The notes below the pieces were generated by a model. It ran no database searches. It was not told where the DNA came from and worked only from the letters and a program-made list of their open reading frames with translations. The position numbers and the translations under genes are program-made. Of a DNA stretch of 5,499 nucleotides, positions 5,116 to 5,499 are shown in pieces. This stretch comes from Humisphaera sp. (GTDB lineage Bacteria > Planctomycetota > Phycisphaerae > Tepidisphaerales > Tepidisphaeraceae): the NCBI GenBank assembly GCA_025351525.1, contig JANXVV010000036.1:1-5499 (forward strand). Direction: 5' to 3'. Within the stretch, counting starts at the first letter, position 1. Every line of letters begins with the position of its first letter.

Positions 5116-5499
5116 CCGAGGCCGGAAAAAGAGATAAGTAGGCTCAGTCTCAACCCTCCATTCCGTTAGGCGCATGTTCGGTAGCGCCAGGGGCAGAAGG
5201 TCTGTACATCCTGTCCGATGCAAACCACTCGATCGCCGCTGCAGTTGATGCTTCGGGCCTAGGAACTGGGGCAACGTCTTTGGCCGGACTATGACAGTTG
5301 CTTCAGCCGCCGGGATTTCACTCGGCCCCAACTGTTTGCCTGCCTTGTCCTCCGGGAGTCCCTCCGCCTCAGCTACCGCAAGACCGAGGTCTTTCTGACC
5401 GACGTGCCCGACTGGCTGGCGCAGATCCACATGGAGGCCGCGCCGGATCACAACACCCTCTGGCGTGCGTTCGGAAAGATGTTGAAAAAACGGAAGATC
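5116..5499 (+). mobile_element. Left end of an insertion sequence, running off the window
   Basis: From about 5116 the minus-strand dockerin-type reading loses family character, and the plus strand soon encodes a transposase start. The inferred left end is in or near 5116-5135, but no terminal inverted repeat can be confirmed because the other end is outside the window. The first 100 bases have no gene. Confidence 0.5.
5218..5499 (+). pseudogene. N-terminal part of a DDE-type (IS4/IS5-like) transposase, with an early in-frame TAG
   Basis: From 5263 to the window end the plus strand encodes 79 residues: ELGQRLWPDYDSCFSRRDFT, then PQLFACLVLRESLRLSYRKTE and PDWLAQIHMEAAPDHNTLWR. This is the N-terminal DNA-binding region common to IS4/IS5-type transposases of planctomycetes and halophiles; the DDE catalytic core would lie to the right, outside the window. 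An ATG at 5218 opens the same frame with 14 residues ending LQLMLRA, interrupted by TAG at 5260-5262. The codon just before ELGQ may once have been a sense codon such as CAG or AAG. Without the TAG the reading would be continuous. The next in-frame ATG (5431) is too late for a whole protein. No good ribosome site precedes 5218, so the true start is uncertain. Confidence 0.6.

Noticed and set aside
5116..5451. N-terminal extension of the dockerin-type frame up to an ATG at 5451
   Set aside because: It overlaps a recognisable transposase N-terminus on the other strand and has no repeat-protein character of its own.

Overview
The window looks like chromosomal DNA from a member of the Planctomycetota, possibly near the Phycisphaerae. 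This is inference from style, not a proven assignment. The clues are moderately high GC, a GroES/GroEL pair with a Gly-rich GGMY tail and no visible CIRCE operator, a surface-protein C-terminus with two degenerate dockerin-like repeats, a Y1 transposase of the HTYGTWLPGD type, and abundant short palindromes of the form GCCCATGG...CCATGGGC.

Layout, right to left, because nearly all genes are on the minus strand. At the right edge (about 5116-5499) the start of a plus-strand DDE-type transposase runs off the window. It abuts the 3' remnant of a large exported dockerin-type protein gene (4567 to about 5115, minus), which seems to be cut by that element. A gene-free stretch follows (4198-4566). 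Then come a small single-domain receiver protein with a degraded acidic pocket (3784-4197), groES (3374-3664) and groEL (1622-3262). GroEL is followed by two strong tandem intrinsic terminators, a Y1/RAYT-like transposase gene broken by one amber codon (879-1400), another terminator-like palindrome, and a divergent IspD-like cytidylyltransferase gene (110-805) with its own terminator at the left edge.

The most unusual structure is not a gene. The intergenic spaces around the chaperonin genes carry arrays of 7-base units. Upstream of groES, about 4.5 units form each arm of a 31-bp inverted repeat (3686-3771). Between groES and groEL, four units form each arm of another inverted repeat (3280-3366). 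Three more units lie between the groEL stop and its terminator (1577-1597), and three diverged ones lie upstream of the receiver gene (4332-4352). The sequence of the units changes from locus to locus while the 7-base period is kept. Right after the groEL-leader array, the groEL Shine-Dalgarno bases sit in the loop of a perfect 6-bp hairpin ending one base before the ATG. Together these suggest RNA-level control of the chaperonin operon, or a heptamer-building repeat process that favours intergenic leaders.

GroES and GroEL form the protein-folding chamber. The receiver gene just upstream may be linked to them only by position. The IspD-like protein keeps some family motifs but lacks key catalytic ones, so its activity in isoprenoid synthesis is doubtful.
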